From assembly GCF_900156435.1 (NCBI RefSeq), contig NZ_FTPQ01000001.1:930001-994000 (forward strand): a stretch of 64,000 nt of DNA, written 5' to 3'. The notes under the pieces are model-generated. The model did no database searches. It had not been told where the DNA came from and saw only the letters and a list, made by a program, of their open reading frames with translations. Of this stretch, positions 23,715-31,290 are shown piece by piece. The number at the start of each line of letters is the position of its first letter. Within the stretch, counting starts at the first letter, position 1. Origin of the DNA: Microbacterium sp. RU1D (lineage in GTDB: Bacteria > Actinomycetota > Actinomycetes > Actinomycetales > Microbacteriaceae). The position numbers and the translations under genes were made by a program.

Positions 23715-24971
23715 ATGGGGGAAGACCTCGTCCTCGGACTCGGCGGCACCGTCGACTACGAGATCCGGTGGGATGCCGAGGTGCTGTCGGCCCTCGCGCA
23801 GGGGTACGGCATCCACCGCGACGAGCTGACCACCACGACGCCGATCATCGACGAGCGCGCGCTCGTCGTGACGGTGCTCGCCTTCCTCGCCACGGGCGGG
23901 GGAGGCGAGCGCTTCGTCCTGTCGTCGGAGATCGTCGAGCGCTTCGCGGGTCATTTCTCCACGGAGATCACCCTCGGCGGAACGGGCGTACGGGCGGGGA
24001 TCGCCCTGGACCGCATCGGGGTCCCCACCGTGCAGCATCTGGTGAGCATCGACGACAACGTGCGGCGCCTGCTCCCGCGCTCGATGCGCGTGGTGTCGTC
24101 CGCGACGCACGACACGCTCGATCCGCACCTCATCGTGCAGTACCCCGAGGGGACGACCGTCCGCCTGGTCGACGCGGAGGTGACGGCCCCCTCGTCCAAC
24201 CGCCTCATCTTCGCCAACGACGCCCCCAACCGCGAGATGGCGATCGCGGCCGACCTGGGCGAGGCCCTCGCGGATGCCGCGGCGTTCCTGGTGTCGGGGT
24301 TCAACACGATGCAGGATGCCGACCTGCTCGCGCGTCGCCTCGACGACCTCGTCGCGGCGATGCAGCGTCTTCCCGCGGAGGCCCTCGTCTACTACGAGGA
24401 CGCGGGGTTCTACCACCGCGACCTCTCGGCGATCGTGCGCGCGCGTCTGCTCGAGCGCATCGATGTGTACGGCATGAACGAGGACGAGCTGCAGGAGTAC
24501 CTGGACCGCGATGTCGACCTCCTCGACCCCGACGACGTGGTGGCCGCGCTCGCGGAGGCGCACGCGCTCATCCCGGCACGCGCGCTCGTGGTGCACACGA
24601 AGTACTGGGCGATCGCGGTGGGCCCCCGGGCCGCGGCGCACCGGGCGGGGGTGGAGAGCGCTGTCCGCACGGCGGCGACGCGGTACCGTCTCGGCGACGC
24701 CTGCACAGCGGCCGATCTCGACGACACGGCCCGACTGCCACGGCACAGTGGCGGCGAGGCGGTCGTCGCGGCGGCGCAGGAACGACTGCCCGCGGCGGGC
24801 CTGCCGGCGGTCGGCGTCGCCGCCCACGTCGTCGACACCCCGCACCCCACCACGATCGGCCTGGGCGACACGTTCGTCGGCGGGTTCCTCGCGGCGGTGC
24901 CGGCGGCTTCCCGACGAGCGACCGCGGTGGCCCTCGAACGGGCGCTCGACGCGGCCTGCATCGCTCGGTGA
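23715..24971 (+). CDS. ADP-dependent phosphofructokinase/glucokinase-family kinase
   Basis: This 418-residue protein resembles the ADP_PFK_GK family (ribokinase superfamily): an N-terminal GLGGTVDYEI, a GGTGVRAGIAL sugar-binding stretch, SGFNTMQDAD, and a C-terminal TIGLGDTFVGG with the catalytic-base position Asp385. Archaeal and some bacterial members use ADP as phosphoryl donor. In this operon it would phosphorylate the imported ketose or its monophosphate to feed the aldolase. ADP rather than ATP as donor is a family expectation, not seen directly. It is the last gene of the operon and converges on the FUSC gene. Confidence 0.78.
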   Translation: MGEDLVLGLGGTVDYEIRWDAEVLSALAQGYGIHRDELTTTTPIIDERALVVTVLAFLATGGGGERFVLSSEIVERFAGHFSTEITLGGTGVRAGIALDRIGVPTVQHLVSIDDNVRRLLPRSMRVVSSATHDTLDPHLIVQYPEGTTVRLVDAEVTAPSSNRLIFANDAPNREMAIAADLGEALADAAAFLVSGFNTMQDADLLARRLDDLVAAMQRLPAEALVYYEDAGFYHRDLSAIVRARLLERIDVYGMNEDELQEYLDRDVDLLDPDDVVAALAEAHALIPARALVVHTKYWAIAVGPRAAAHRAGVESAVRTAATRYRLGDACTAADLDDTARLPRHSGGEAVVAAAQERLPAAGLPAVGVAAHVVDTPHPTTIGLGDTFVGGFLAAVPAASRRATAVALERALDAACIAR

Positions 24972-25020
24972 CCAGCTCCGCGGCGGTCTGAGCGGCGGGG
25001 CGGGGCGTCGTCGCTGTACC

Positions 25021-26124
25021 TCAGCGTGCGCCGGTGTCGGCATCCGGGTCGGAGAACGGCCCGCACGCCGCGATCACCCGGCGCAGCGCCACGGCGGCTT
25101 CCCACCCGTCGAGCGGCTCGTCGTCGGCGTCGAGCCCTCGCAGGCGCTGGGTGTACGCGGTGAGTGCGGTTTCGGCCTCTTGGAGCTGCGCGGCGGTGCC
25201 CTCGGGCTCGGGCGGCGTGGTCACCAGGCGCGACACCGCGCGGACGGCCGCGGCGAGGGTGCGTCGCGCGTCGTCGGGGAGGCGGGTTTCGGTGTCGGGC
25301 CCCGTCGTGAGCCGGGTGAGGGCGGCGACGAGCTCGCGAGTCGCGTCGGCGGTGCCGGTCAGAGCGTCGAGACGTCGCCGGTCGAGGTCGCGAGGTGCCT
25401 GGAGACGGCGTCCGCGGGGGTTGTACCGGCGGCTCTCGTCTGCCAGGTCGACTTCCTCCCGCACGTCGGCCAACGTCGCCGTGAGCCCCTCCGTCGCGGC
25501 GTCTGCGGCCGCGGGATCGAAGGCGTGACCGGCCAGTGCGTCGGACATGCGGTCCAGGGCCGCGCCCAGCGCGTCGCGTAGCCGCGTCAGGCGATCGTCG
25601 GCGCGCTGCACGCGCAGCGGAGGCACGATGACGAGGTTCACCACGACGCCCACCAGGACGCCGAACGCCATCGTCATGAGGTACGACGACGAGTATCCAT
25701 CGGGGTCCGCCCCGCCGAGCAGGAGGACGAACAGGGCCGCGACGGCCACCCAGTCGCGGCCGACACCGAGCGCGCGTACCCCGGCCAGGAGCACGCCGAC
25801 CAGGATGACGATGGCCACGGCGACGATGCGGGGGAGGCCCGTGCCCACCACGGCGAGCGCGCCGAGGCCCAACCCGATGCCGAGCGCGAGGCCCACCACC
25901 GCCTGCACGCCGCTGGAGGCCGACCGGGCGACGGTGGGGTACATGCTCACGAGCACGCCGAGCGGCGCGTAGTACGAGTACTCGCTCTGAGCGAAGGGCA
26001 CGAACGGCGCGAGATACCACGCGAGGGCGGCGGCTACGGCCGTCTTCGCCGCCAGCAGCAGGCGGTCGGCGGTGACGGCGTCGGCCCACCACCTCCGGGG
26101 GTCGAGGGCCGGGGGAACGGTCAT
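25021..26124 (-). CDS. FUSC-family membrane protein
   Basis: The 367-residue protein has about six transmembrane segments in residues 20-160 with the FUSC pattern (FAQSEYSYYAPLGVLVSMYPTVARS-like region, then GVLVGVVVNLVIVPP), followed by a long cytosolic helical domain with a coiled-coil character. FUSC proteins resemble the membrane part of aromatic-acid and fusaric-acid exporters, but single-chain actinobacterial members are uncharacterised. The start lacks a good ribosome site. It is downstream of the alpha/beta hydrolase on the same strand, 98 nt away. Confidence 0.8.
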   Translation of the reverse strand: MTVPPALDPRRWWADAVTADRLLLAAKTAVAAALAWYLAPFVPFAQSEYSYYAPLGVLVSMYPTVARSASSGVQAVVGLALGIGLGLGALAVVGTGLPRIVAVAIVILVGVLLAGVRALGVGRDWVAVAALFVLLLGGADPDGYSSSYLMTMAFGVLVGVVVNLVIVPPLRVQRADDRLTRLRDALGAALDRMSDALAGHAFDPAAADAATEGLTATLADVREEVDLADESRRYNPRGRRLQAPRDLDRRRLDALTGTADATRELVAALTRLTTGPDTETRLPDDARRTLAAAVRAVSRLVTTPPEPEGTAAQLQEAETALTAYTQRLRGLDADDEPLDGWEAAVALRRVIAACGPFSDPDADTGAR

Positions 26125-26222
26125 GGGCACACCGTGCAGGGGCGAGTCAGCACCATTCCATGGTGCGTCCAGGCCCTCAGCCGCCCACGGGGGTTGCTCG
26201 TTCGCAGGCGTCGGGGTACGCC

Positions 26223-27188
26223 TCAGCGGCCGGGGCGGTACGCGTCCCACAGCAGGCGCGCGTGCCGGGCCTTGGCCTTCTCGACACCGCCTTCGTCCTT
26301 GCGCGCGGCGCTCACCCATTCGGCGAGACGGCTGGCCATCGCACCGAGCACCATGCTCACGTCGGCGCGCCGCGCCGGGGGGACGGCGGCATCCTCCGCC
26401 GGCATCCGTCCCTTCATCGGCAGCTCGTCAGCGACGTGGCGGAGGACGAGCTGGGCCACACCCACGGCGTGGCTGTTGACGACGCAGTGCGCCGCACCCC
26501 GGATCTCCCACTGCCGTGCGTGGTCCGCGCGGTGCGCGAGGCGCGAATGCAGGCGGCGCGGGGAGGGGCGGTCGAACTCGCCGCGCAGCAGGAGCAGGCG
26601 TGCGCGACCGGCGCCGATGCGGTCGGAGATGCGATAGCGCAGCATGTGCGGCAGCGTCTCGAAGAAGTACAGCACCCCGCACAGCAGGTAGGCCGACACG
26701 GCGAGCAGGGCGATGTGCAGCGACTCGCGCACGGTCGACTGCACGAAGCGCACCGCCTGTAGCAGCGCGTTCGCCTCGGCCTCGTCGACGACAGGGCTCA
26801 CCAACACGGCGTGCGACAGCGTGAGCCGACGGGCGAGCACCTCCGTGACCACCTGGGTTCCCATCGAGTGACCGACGAGGATCGGGTCATCGAGCCCGTA
26901 GTGGTCGAGGACCCCCTCGACCTGATCGGCGAAGAATCCGGGGGTCGGCGCCTCGCCCGACGCCGGGACGCCTCCGAACCCCGGCAGATCGAGGGCGTAC
27001 ACCTCTCCCTCCTGGGCCAGCAGCGGCGCGAGGAACTCGAAGTAGGTCGCGGCGACCCCGATGCCCGCGATGAGGACGAATGAACGCCCCGTCCCGGCCC
27101 CGGTCGACATCCGGGTGACGCGGGTGCGGGCGGAGTCGCCCTGGTACGTCTCGACCTGGACGTCGGTGGGGCGTGGATCTACGGGCAT
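26223..27188 (-). CDS. alpha/beta hydrolase
   Basis: A 321-residue alpha/beta-hydrolase fold protein with the nucleophile elbow GHSMG, an oxyanion-region IAGIGVAAT, LDLPGFGG after strand 4, and GAAHCVVNSHA holding the candidate catalytic histidine. A hydrophobic stretch (LLAVSAYLLCGVLYF) in the lid region could associate with the membrane. It is a hydrolase or esterase of unknown substrate. The start is 6 nt from a CATCCT box, so it may be leaderless. Confidence 0.83.
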   Translation of the reverse strand: MPVDPRPTDVQVETYQGDSARTRVTRMSTGAGTGRSFVLIAGIGVAATYFEFLAPLLAQEGEVYALDLPGFGGVPASGEAPTPGFFADQVEGVLDHYGLDDPILVGHSMGTQVVTEVLARRLTLSHAVLVSPVVDEAEANALLQAVRFVQSTVRESLHIALLAVSAYLLCGVLYFFETLPHMLRYRISDRIGAGRARLLLLRGEFDRPSPRRLHSRLAHRADHARQWEIRGAAHCVVNSHAVGVAQLVLRHVADELPMKGRMPAEDAAVPPARRADVSMVLGAMASRLAEWVSAARKDEGGVEKAKARHARLLWDAYRPGR

Positions 27189-27194
27189 CGATCA

Positions 27195-27200
27195 AGGATG
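27195..27200 (-). promoter_or_regulatory. weak -10 box of the alpha/beta hydrolase gene
   Basis: CATCCT lies 6 nt before the ATG; it matches only A2 and T6 of the -10 consensus. Confidence 0.3.
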
Positions 27201-27254
27201 CCGTACCCGCCTGGGCGGGCTGTCAATCCCGGGGGTCGGCGGGCCCGCAGCGCT

Positions 27255-27260
27255 TAACCT
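27255..27260 (+). promoter_or_regulatory. -10 box of the DUF3072 gene, leaderless
   Basis: TAACCT lies 6 nt before the ATG with no ribosome site. Confidence 0.5.
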
Positions 27261-27266
27261 GCCGGA

Positions 27267-27509
27267 ATGAGCGATACCTCCCGCGAAGAAGAGACCCTCG
27301 GCGCCGTGCGCGAGGGCGACAGCAACCCCGCCGAGAAGGACCCGTCGGACTGGGTCACCGGCGACGAGCCGATGACCGCTCCCCAGCGCAGCTACCTCGA
27401 CACCCTGGCCCGCGAGGCGGGCGAGGAGATCCCCGCCGACCTCACCAAGGCCGAGGCGTCGGAGCAGATCGACCGCCTGCAGAACGAGACCGGCCGCTCC
27501 ACCGAGTGA
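27267..27509 (+). CDS. DUF3072 small protein
   Basis: An 80-residue acidic soluble protein with the DUF3072 pattern: NPAEKDPSDWVTGDEPMT, then AQR-type SYLDTLAREAGEE, and DLTKAEASEQIDRLQ near the C-terminus. The second half looks like a small helical SAP/LEM-like fold. Function is unknown; the family is widespread in soil bacteria. It is a single-gene unit ending at a hairpin shared with the convergent MarR gene. Confidence 0.85.
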   Translation: MSDTSREEETLGAVREGDSNPAEKDPSDWVTGDEPMTAPQRSYLDTLAREAGEEIPADLTKAEASEQIDRLQNETGRSTE

Positions 27510-27532
27510 TCGGAGCCGGATGACATGGCGCC

Positions 27533-27568
27533 GCGCCCCGTACGAGCCGTTCAGGCCGTGCGGGGCGC
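27533..27568. terminator. bidirectional hairpin between DUF3072 and marR-like genes
   Basis: GCGCCCCGTACG pairs with CGTGCGGGGCGC with one mismatch across a 12-nt loop, spanning the MarR stop codon. Confidence 0.5.
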
Positions 27569-28039
27569 TTCGTCGTCTGCGACCATGTCGTCGATGTCCT
27601 GCCGCTCGCCGCGCGCGATGTCGTCGAGGAAGTCGGCGACGATCCGCCGCTCCGCCGGACCCAGCTTCGCTGCCGCCGCCGCGGCCGAAGCGCGCCGCAC
27701 GGAGAGGATGCGACGGGCGGGGGACGAGGGGTCGATGGTCTCGCGGACGACGATGGAACGCCGGTCTCCGGGGTACGGCTCGCGCTCGACCCACCCGGCC
27801 TCCGCGAGCCGGTCGATGAGGGCCGTCGTCGCCGCCGACGAGATGCCCAGCATCGCGGCGAGCATGCGCGGTGTCACCGGTTCGTCGTCGGGCAGGCGCT
27901 GCAGGAGGAACCGCAGGACCTTGGCGTCGTTGGGACCGATGCCGAGGGAGGTGAGAGCCGCGCGCTCCGAGGCGACTCCCGAGTCGGTGAGGTCGTTGAG
28001 CGCCTTCACCACGTCGTCCGTGGTCGCCGTGCCTCTCAT
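27551..28039 (-). CDS. MarR-family transcriptional regulator
   Basis: The 162-residue regulator has a winged helix (VTPRMLAAMLGISSAATTALIDRL) and wing (AGWVEREPYPGDRRSIVV), flanked by helices for dimerisation. The start ATG has GGAGG upstream. It is divergent from a second MarR gene across 150 bp containing a clear palindrome, so auto- or cross-regulation is likely. No transporter or enzyme is adjacent to suggest the ligand. Confidence 0.88.
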   Translation of the reverse strand: MRGTATTDDVVKALNDLTDSGVASERAALTSLGIGPNDAKVLRFLLQRLPDDEPVTPRMLAAMLGISSAATTALIDRLAEAGWVEREPYPGDRRSIVVRETIDPSSPARRILSVRRASAAAAAAKLGPAERRIVADFLDDIARGERQDIDDMVADDEAPRTA

Positions 28040-28100
28040 CTCGCCTCCCCGGTCTGTCTCGGTGCGCTAGTGTCTTCGGTGCTGAGCTAGGTGCCTATCG

Positions 28101-28119
28101 AGTAGATAGCTGATCTACT
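28101..28119. promoter_or_regulatory. palindromic operator candidate for the MarR pair
   Basis: AGTAGAT-AGCTG-ATCTACT has perfect 7-bp arms in an AT-richer patch of the divergent gap, typical in size and symmetry for a MarR-family site. Confidence 0.6.
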
Positions 28120-28177
28120 TACCATCGTACCTGTCCGCCATGCGCATCGGCAGGGGGCTGGACGAGCTCCCCTGTCA

Positions 28178-28183
28178 TAAGAT
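28178..28183 (+). promoter_or_regulatory. -10 box of the second marR-like gene, leaderless
   Basis: TAAGAT lies 6 nt before the GTG start. Confidence 0.5.
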
Positions 28184-28189
28184 GCCCTG

Positions 28190-28717
28190 GTGGAAAACGG
28201 GTCCGAGTCGTCGCGGTACTGGTACGGCGCGAGCGAAGAAGACCGCCGCCGTCGCGCAGTCGACGTGCTGCAGGCCTTCCGCGTCTACCGCGCCGCCGAG
28301 GTCGCGATGCGCCGGCGCACGCGCGAATCGATGTCGATGGGTGAGAACGAGCTCCTCGTCCTGCGCTACCTGCTGAAGGCGGCGGGTCGGGAACGTCAGG
28401 TCTCGCCCAGCGAGCTCACGCGCTACCTCGGCGTCTCCACCGCCTCGACCACGGCGATCGTCGACCGTCTCGAGAAGTCGGGGCACGTCACCCGCGTGCC
28501 GCACCCCACCGACCGCCGCAGCATCTTCATCGTGGCAACCGCTGCGAGCGACGAGGAGGTGCGCGCCACCCTCGGGTCGATGCATACGCGCATGATGGCC
28601 GCCGTCCTCGACATGACCCCCGACGAGAGCTCGGCCGTCATCGCCTGCCTCGCGCGCCTCCAGGATGCCGTCGACCAGGTCGACCTGCACCCCGTCGAGG
28701 TCGACGCCGCGCACTGA
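28190..28717 (+). CDS. MarR-family transcriptional regulator
   Basis: A 175-residue MarR protein starting at GTG. The winged helix is VSPSELTRYLGVSTASTTAIVDRLEKSG with the wing HVTRVPHPTDRRSIFI, and the flanking helices form the dimer interface. It is only distantly similar to the MarR protein encoded divergently. The stretch downstream (28718-28810) separates it from an unrelated small gene. Confidence 0.88.
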   Translation: MENGSESSRYWYGASEEDRRRRAVDVLQAFRVYRAAEVAMRRRTRESMSMGENELLVLRYLLKAAGRERQVSPSELTRYLGVSTASTTAIVDRLEKSGHVTRVPHPTDRRSIFIVATAASDEEVRATLGSMHTRMMAAVLDMTPDESSAVIACLARLQDAVDQVDLHPVEVDAAH

Positions 28718-28798
28718 ACGGACGCCGGTCGAACGGATTTTGAGAAGCTAGGCGGCCTTCTTTCCCCCGCAGCATTAGGTGGCCCGGCGCGACCGTGA

Positions 28799-28804
28799 AA
28801 CCAT
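28799..28804 (+). promoter_or_regulatory. possible -10 box of the 84-residue protein gene
   Basis: AACCAT lies 6 nt before the ATG, a weak match. Confidence 0.3.
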
Positions 28805-28810
28805 GAAGTC

Positions 28811-29065
28811 ATGGACGAGAACGCGGTCGATGTGAGTGCGTCCTCGCACGCGTCCGACGCCGTTCAGGTGGTCGACGGTGTGCAGGTCGCCTCGTTCGGC
28901 GACGTCGTCGCGCGCCTCCGCGCGGACTACCCGGATGAGGATCCGTCGCACATCGAGGCGATCGTCCTGCGCGAGTGGGAGGCCTTCTCGGCCGGTCGAC
29001 CGCTGGTCGTCCCCACCGCCGTCGAAGAGGGCGCTCGCGAGATCCTCGATCAGCCGCTGGTCTGA
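28811..29065 (+). CDS. small three-helix dimerisation-domain-like protein
   Basis: An 84-residue acidic protein. The central part (VVARLRADYPDEDPSHIEAIVLREWEAF) and the following VPTAVEEGAREIL resemble the actinobacterial three-helix-bundle dimerisation domain family, in which a YP turn separates two helices. No catalytic residues are seen. It could modulate a partner protein, but none is evident nearby. Assignment is tentative. Confidence 0.65.
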   Translation: MDENAVDVSASSHASDAVQVVDGVQVASFGDVVARLRADYPDEDPSHIEAIVLREWEAFSAGRPLVVPTAVEEGAREILDQPLV

Positions 29066-29158
29066 TCGCGCCGTCGGTCAGACGCGCCGATTCGGCCACG
29101 CGCTCCGTTCACGGTCAGGCGCCGCCGAACCGACGCGCCGTCCGGCCCCCCGCCTCGC

Positions 29159-29470
29159 TCAGGCTCCAGGCTGTTCGGGTTCGGGAACGAGCAGGAGGCC
29201 ACCCGAGGAGTTCGCCGACGTGGCGAGGGCCTCGATCCACGCTCGGCTCAGCAGGGCCGGTTCGGGCGCGTCGAAGACGAACCGCAGCGGGATCGACGGG
29301 TGCAGCCACACGGTGCTGCGCCCCACCTCCTGCCCCGGCCCGTGCGTCCACGACAGGGTGAAGCTCTCCCCCCGACGCAGCTTGGTCGCGATGACCACCT
29401 TGACGTGCGCGAGCGCGCGGTCCTCGATCTCGATCGGCGTTGCAACGTCGCCGTAGTAGAGCGTTCCCAC
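29159..29470 (-). CDS. small Microbacteriaceae family protein, paralogue A (DUF7882-like)
   Basis: A 103-residue protein starting at GTG. Its pattern is MGTLYYG, IEDRALAHVKVVIATKLRR, GESFTLSW, STVWLHPSIPLRFVF, and WIEALATSANSSGGL. I recall this family from Microbacteriaceae as DUF7882, sometimes mislabelled ATP-dependent DNA ligase; no ligase motif (KxDG) is present. It looks like a small beta-rich domain that could cap or bind a ligand. Two paralogues lie within 800 bp. TAACGT is 6 nt before the start, so it is probably leaderless. Confidence 0.75.
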   Translation of the reverse strand: MGTLYYGDVATPIEIEDRALAHVKVVIATKLRRGESFTLSWTHGPGQEVGRSTVWLHPSIPLRFVFDAPEPALLSRAWIEALATSANSSGGLLLVPEPEQPGA

Positions 29471-29476
29471 ACCCGC

Positions 29477-29482
29477 ACGTTA
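29477..29482 (-). promoter_or_regulatory. -10 box of paralogue A
   Basis: TAACGT lies 6 nt before the GTG start. Confidence 0.5.
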
Positions 29483-29584
29483 GTCGCCACGAGAGGGAGT
29501 GCTCCCGGGGGTTGCGACGCGGGCGGTGCGCGTGGCACCCGGACGACGCTTTGGCGGTTCTCGGACGATGCTGCGTTCCTCGAC

Positions 29585-29590
29585 TAGGCT
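29585..29590 (+). promoter_or_regulatory. -10 box of paralogue B
   Basis: TAGGCT lies 6 nt before the ATG. Confidence 0.5.
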
Positions 29591-29596
29591 TTCGGC

Positions 29597-29914
29597 ATGG
29601 GCCGATTCATCTACGACACCGTCGCGAACGCCGTCGACATCGATGACCGCACGCTGGCGCACCTTCGCATCGTGGTGATGAACAAGCTTCGCCGCTCGGA
29701 GTCGTTCATGTTCGACGTCGAGGTCGGCGACGGCAGTGGTCGTCGCAGCTTCTGGATGCACCCGTCGGTGCCGATCCAGTTCCACTTCTACGGCAGCCGC
29801 CAGCCGCGCATCAACCGCGTGTGGGTCGAAGACCTCATGCTCGCGGCATCCGGCCCCAACGGCCTGGCCATCACGCCCGAGCCGAGCGAAGACGCCCACG
29901 TCGAAGAGGGCTGA
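29597..29914 (+). CDS. small Microbacteriaceae family protein, paralogue B (DUF7882-like)
   Basis: A 105-residue member of the same family as its two neighbours. It keeps IDDRTLAHLRIVVMNKLRR, SESF, WMHPSVPIQFHF and a W(I/V)E element, but has diverged: the tryptophan after SESF and the ANSSGG loop are replaced. It is divergent from paralogue A across 126 bp and its stop codon is 3 nt from that of paralogue C. Function unknown. Confidence 0.72.
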   Translation: MGRFIYDTVANAVDIDDRTLAHLRIVVMNKLRRSESFMFDVEVGDGSGRRSFWMHPSVPIQFHFYGSRQPRINRVWVEDLMLAASGPNGLAITPEPSEDAHVEEG

Positions 29915-29917
29915 CCT

Positions 29918-30244
29918 CTAACGCTTCTCGGCGTCCTGCGTCGGGGTGACGTCCTCGGGGACGAGCATGATGCCGCCCGAGGAGTTCGCCGAGTCGGCGA
30001 GTCGCTCGATCCACTCCCTGCTGAGGGTGGTGGGCTCGGCGTCATCGAAGACGAACCGCAGCGGAATCGCCGGGTGCAGCCACAGGGTGCTGCGGCCGCG
30101 CTCCTCGTCGTCGCGGTGACGCCATGACAGCGTGAAGCTCTCGCCGCGGCGGAGCTTCGTCGAGATCACGACTTTCAGGTGGGCCAGAGCGCGGTCCTCG
30201 ATGTGCACCGTGGTGCCGCTTCCGCCGTAGTGAATGGTCCCCAT
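29918..30244 (-). CDS. small Microbacteriaceae family protein, paralogue C (DUF7882-like)
   Basis: A 108-residue protein much closer to paralogue A than to B: MGTIHYGG, IEDRALAHLKVVISTKLRR, GESFTLSW, STLWLHPAIPLRFVF and ANSSGGIMLVPE. The A/C pair is probably a recent duplication with B lying between them on the opposite strand. The ATG is 6 nt after TATCGT, consistent with a leaderless message. Function unknown. Confidence 0.75.
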   Translation of the reverse strand: MGTIHYGGSGTTVHIEDRALAHLKVVISTKLRRGESFTLSWRHRDDEERGRSTLWLHPAIPLRFVFDDAEPTTLSREWIERLADSANSSGGIMLVPEDVTPTQDAEKR

Positions 30245-30250
30245 ACCCTC

Positions 30251-30256
30251 ACGATA
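30251..30256 (-). promoter_or_regulatory. -10 box of paralogue C
   Basis: TATCGT lies 6 nt before the ATG. Confidence 0.5.
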
Positions 30257-30360
30257 CGCCAGGGGCCCCAGGGGATACGCCCGCGATCGTCGGCTGTCAA
30301 GACCACCGGCGGCGCGAGGGGCGCCTGTCACTGTGGAGGGACTGCACGGAAGGAGGCGCC

Positions 30361-30513
30361 GTGACACATCCCCCCACCCCTCGGCATCCCGAACCGGCGG
30401 GCGACCCCGACGACCTGCCGGAGGTCTTCAACGGGCTGATCGGCATCGACGTCGTCGACGGCGAGCTGGTGCCGCGGGCATCGGAGCCGCCGCGCGCGAC
30501 CCCGCCCGCGTGA
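30361..30513 (+). CDS. small hypothetical protein, 50 residues
   Basis: GTG start 4 nt after AGGAGG, the strongest ribosome site in this part of the window. The protein is Pro-rich at both ends with an acidic amphipathic middle (DDLPEVFNGLIGIDVVDG). It ends 43 nt before the alarmone synthetase gene. It is too short for homology to be judged by eye; the ribosome site and codon bias are the evidence. Confidence 0.5.
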   Translation: MTHPPTPRHPEPAGDPDDLPEVFNGLIGIDVVDGELVPRASEPPRATPPA

Positions 30514-30543
30514 CGTTCCCAGCGGCCTCGTAGCCGCTCCGGT

Positions 30544-30549
30544 TAGCGT
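30544..30549 (+). promoter_or_regulatory. -10 box of the alarmone synthetase gene
   Basis: TAGCGT lies 7 nt before the ATG. Confidence 0.5.
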
Positions 30550-30556
30550 CGAAGGC

Positions 30557-31234
30557 ATGTCGGAGCCGCTGGACGATCAGCAGATCACCGTATCCGGTGC
30601 CGCGTTGCGGGCTCTTCGCGATGAGTTCCAGCGATTCCTCATGGAGTACCGTTTCGGGCTCGCCGAGGTCGAGACGAAGATCTCAATCCTGCGCGAGGAA
30701 TTCCAGGAGATGCACGCCTACAACCCGATCGAGCACGTCTCGAGCCGGGTGAAGTCGCCCGACAGTCTCGTCGACAAGGTGCGTCGCAAGGGCATCGAGA
30801 CCGACTTCGACTCCATCCGCGCGACGATCACCGACATCGCCGGCATCCGGGTCACCTGCAGCTTCATCGACGACGCCTATCGCCTCTCCGACCTGCTCAC
30901 CCGGCAGGACGACATCACCGTTCGCGACGTCAAGGACTACATCGCGGAGCCGAAGGCGAACGGGTACAAGAGCCTGCATGTGATCGTCGACGTCCCGGTG
31001 TACCTCTCGACGGGGCGGGTCGACGTACCGGTCGAGGTGCAGTTCCGCACCATCGCCATGGACTTCTGGGCGAGCCTCGAGCACAAGATCTACTACAAGT
31101 ACGACCGGCTCGTGCCGGCCGAGCTGCTCGCCGAGCTGAAGAACGCCGCCGACACCGCCGCGGAACTCGACACCCGCATGGAACGGCTGCACCGCGAGAT
31201 CCGCGGTCCCCGCTCGGGCATCGTGTCCCTCTGA
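30557..31234 (+). CDS. small alarmone synthetase, RelQ-like GTP pyrophosphokinase
   Basis: The 225-residue protein is a single RelA/SpoT synthetase domain without hydrolase, TGS or ACT domains. Motifs are SRVKSPDSLVDKVRRKG, ITDIAGIRVTCSFIDDAY, the EPKANGYKSLH nucleotide loop, VEVQFRT with the catalytic Glu, and AMDFWASLEHKIYYK. It should transfer pyrophosphate from ATP to GDP or GTP, giving (p)ppGpp, and is typically controlled at transcription and by allostery. C-terminal helices would form the tetramer. It has its own leaderless-type promoter. Confidence 0.92.
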   Translation: MSEPLDDQQITVSGAALRALRDEFQRFLMEYRFGLAEVETKISILREEFQEMHAYNPIEHVSSRVKSPDSLVDKVRRKGIETDFDSIRATITDIAGIRVTCSFIDDAYRLSDLLTRQDDITVRDVKDYIAEPKANGYKSLHVIVDVPVYLSTGRVDVPVEVQFRTIAMDFWASLEHKIYYKYDRLVPAELLAELKNAADTAAELDTRMERLHREIRGPRSGIVSL

Positions 31235-31278
31235 CACGCACCGTGGCCGCCCGGGTGGTCGCGGCGGCGTTCGGCGAC

Positions 31279-31284
31279 CACAAT
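31279..31284 (+). promoter_or_regulatory. -10-like box of the coiled-coil protein gene
   Basis: CACAAT lies 6 nt before the ATG; a GAAGG ribosome-like site overlaps, so either mode of initiation is possible. Confidence 0.35.
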
Positions 31285-31290
31285 GAAGGG

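Noticed and set aside
29159..29470. ATP-dependent DNA ligase
   Set aside because: Related proteins sometimes carry that name, but at about 100 residues there is no nucleotidyltransferase KxDG motif or any other ligase motif.
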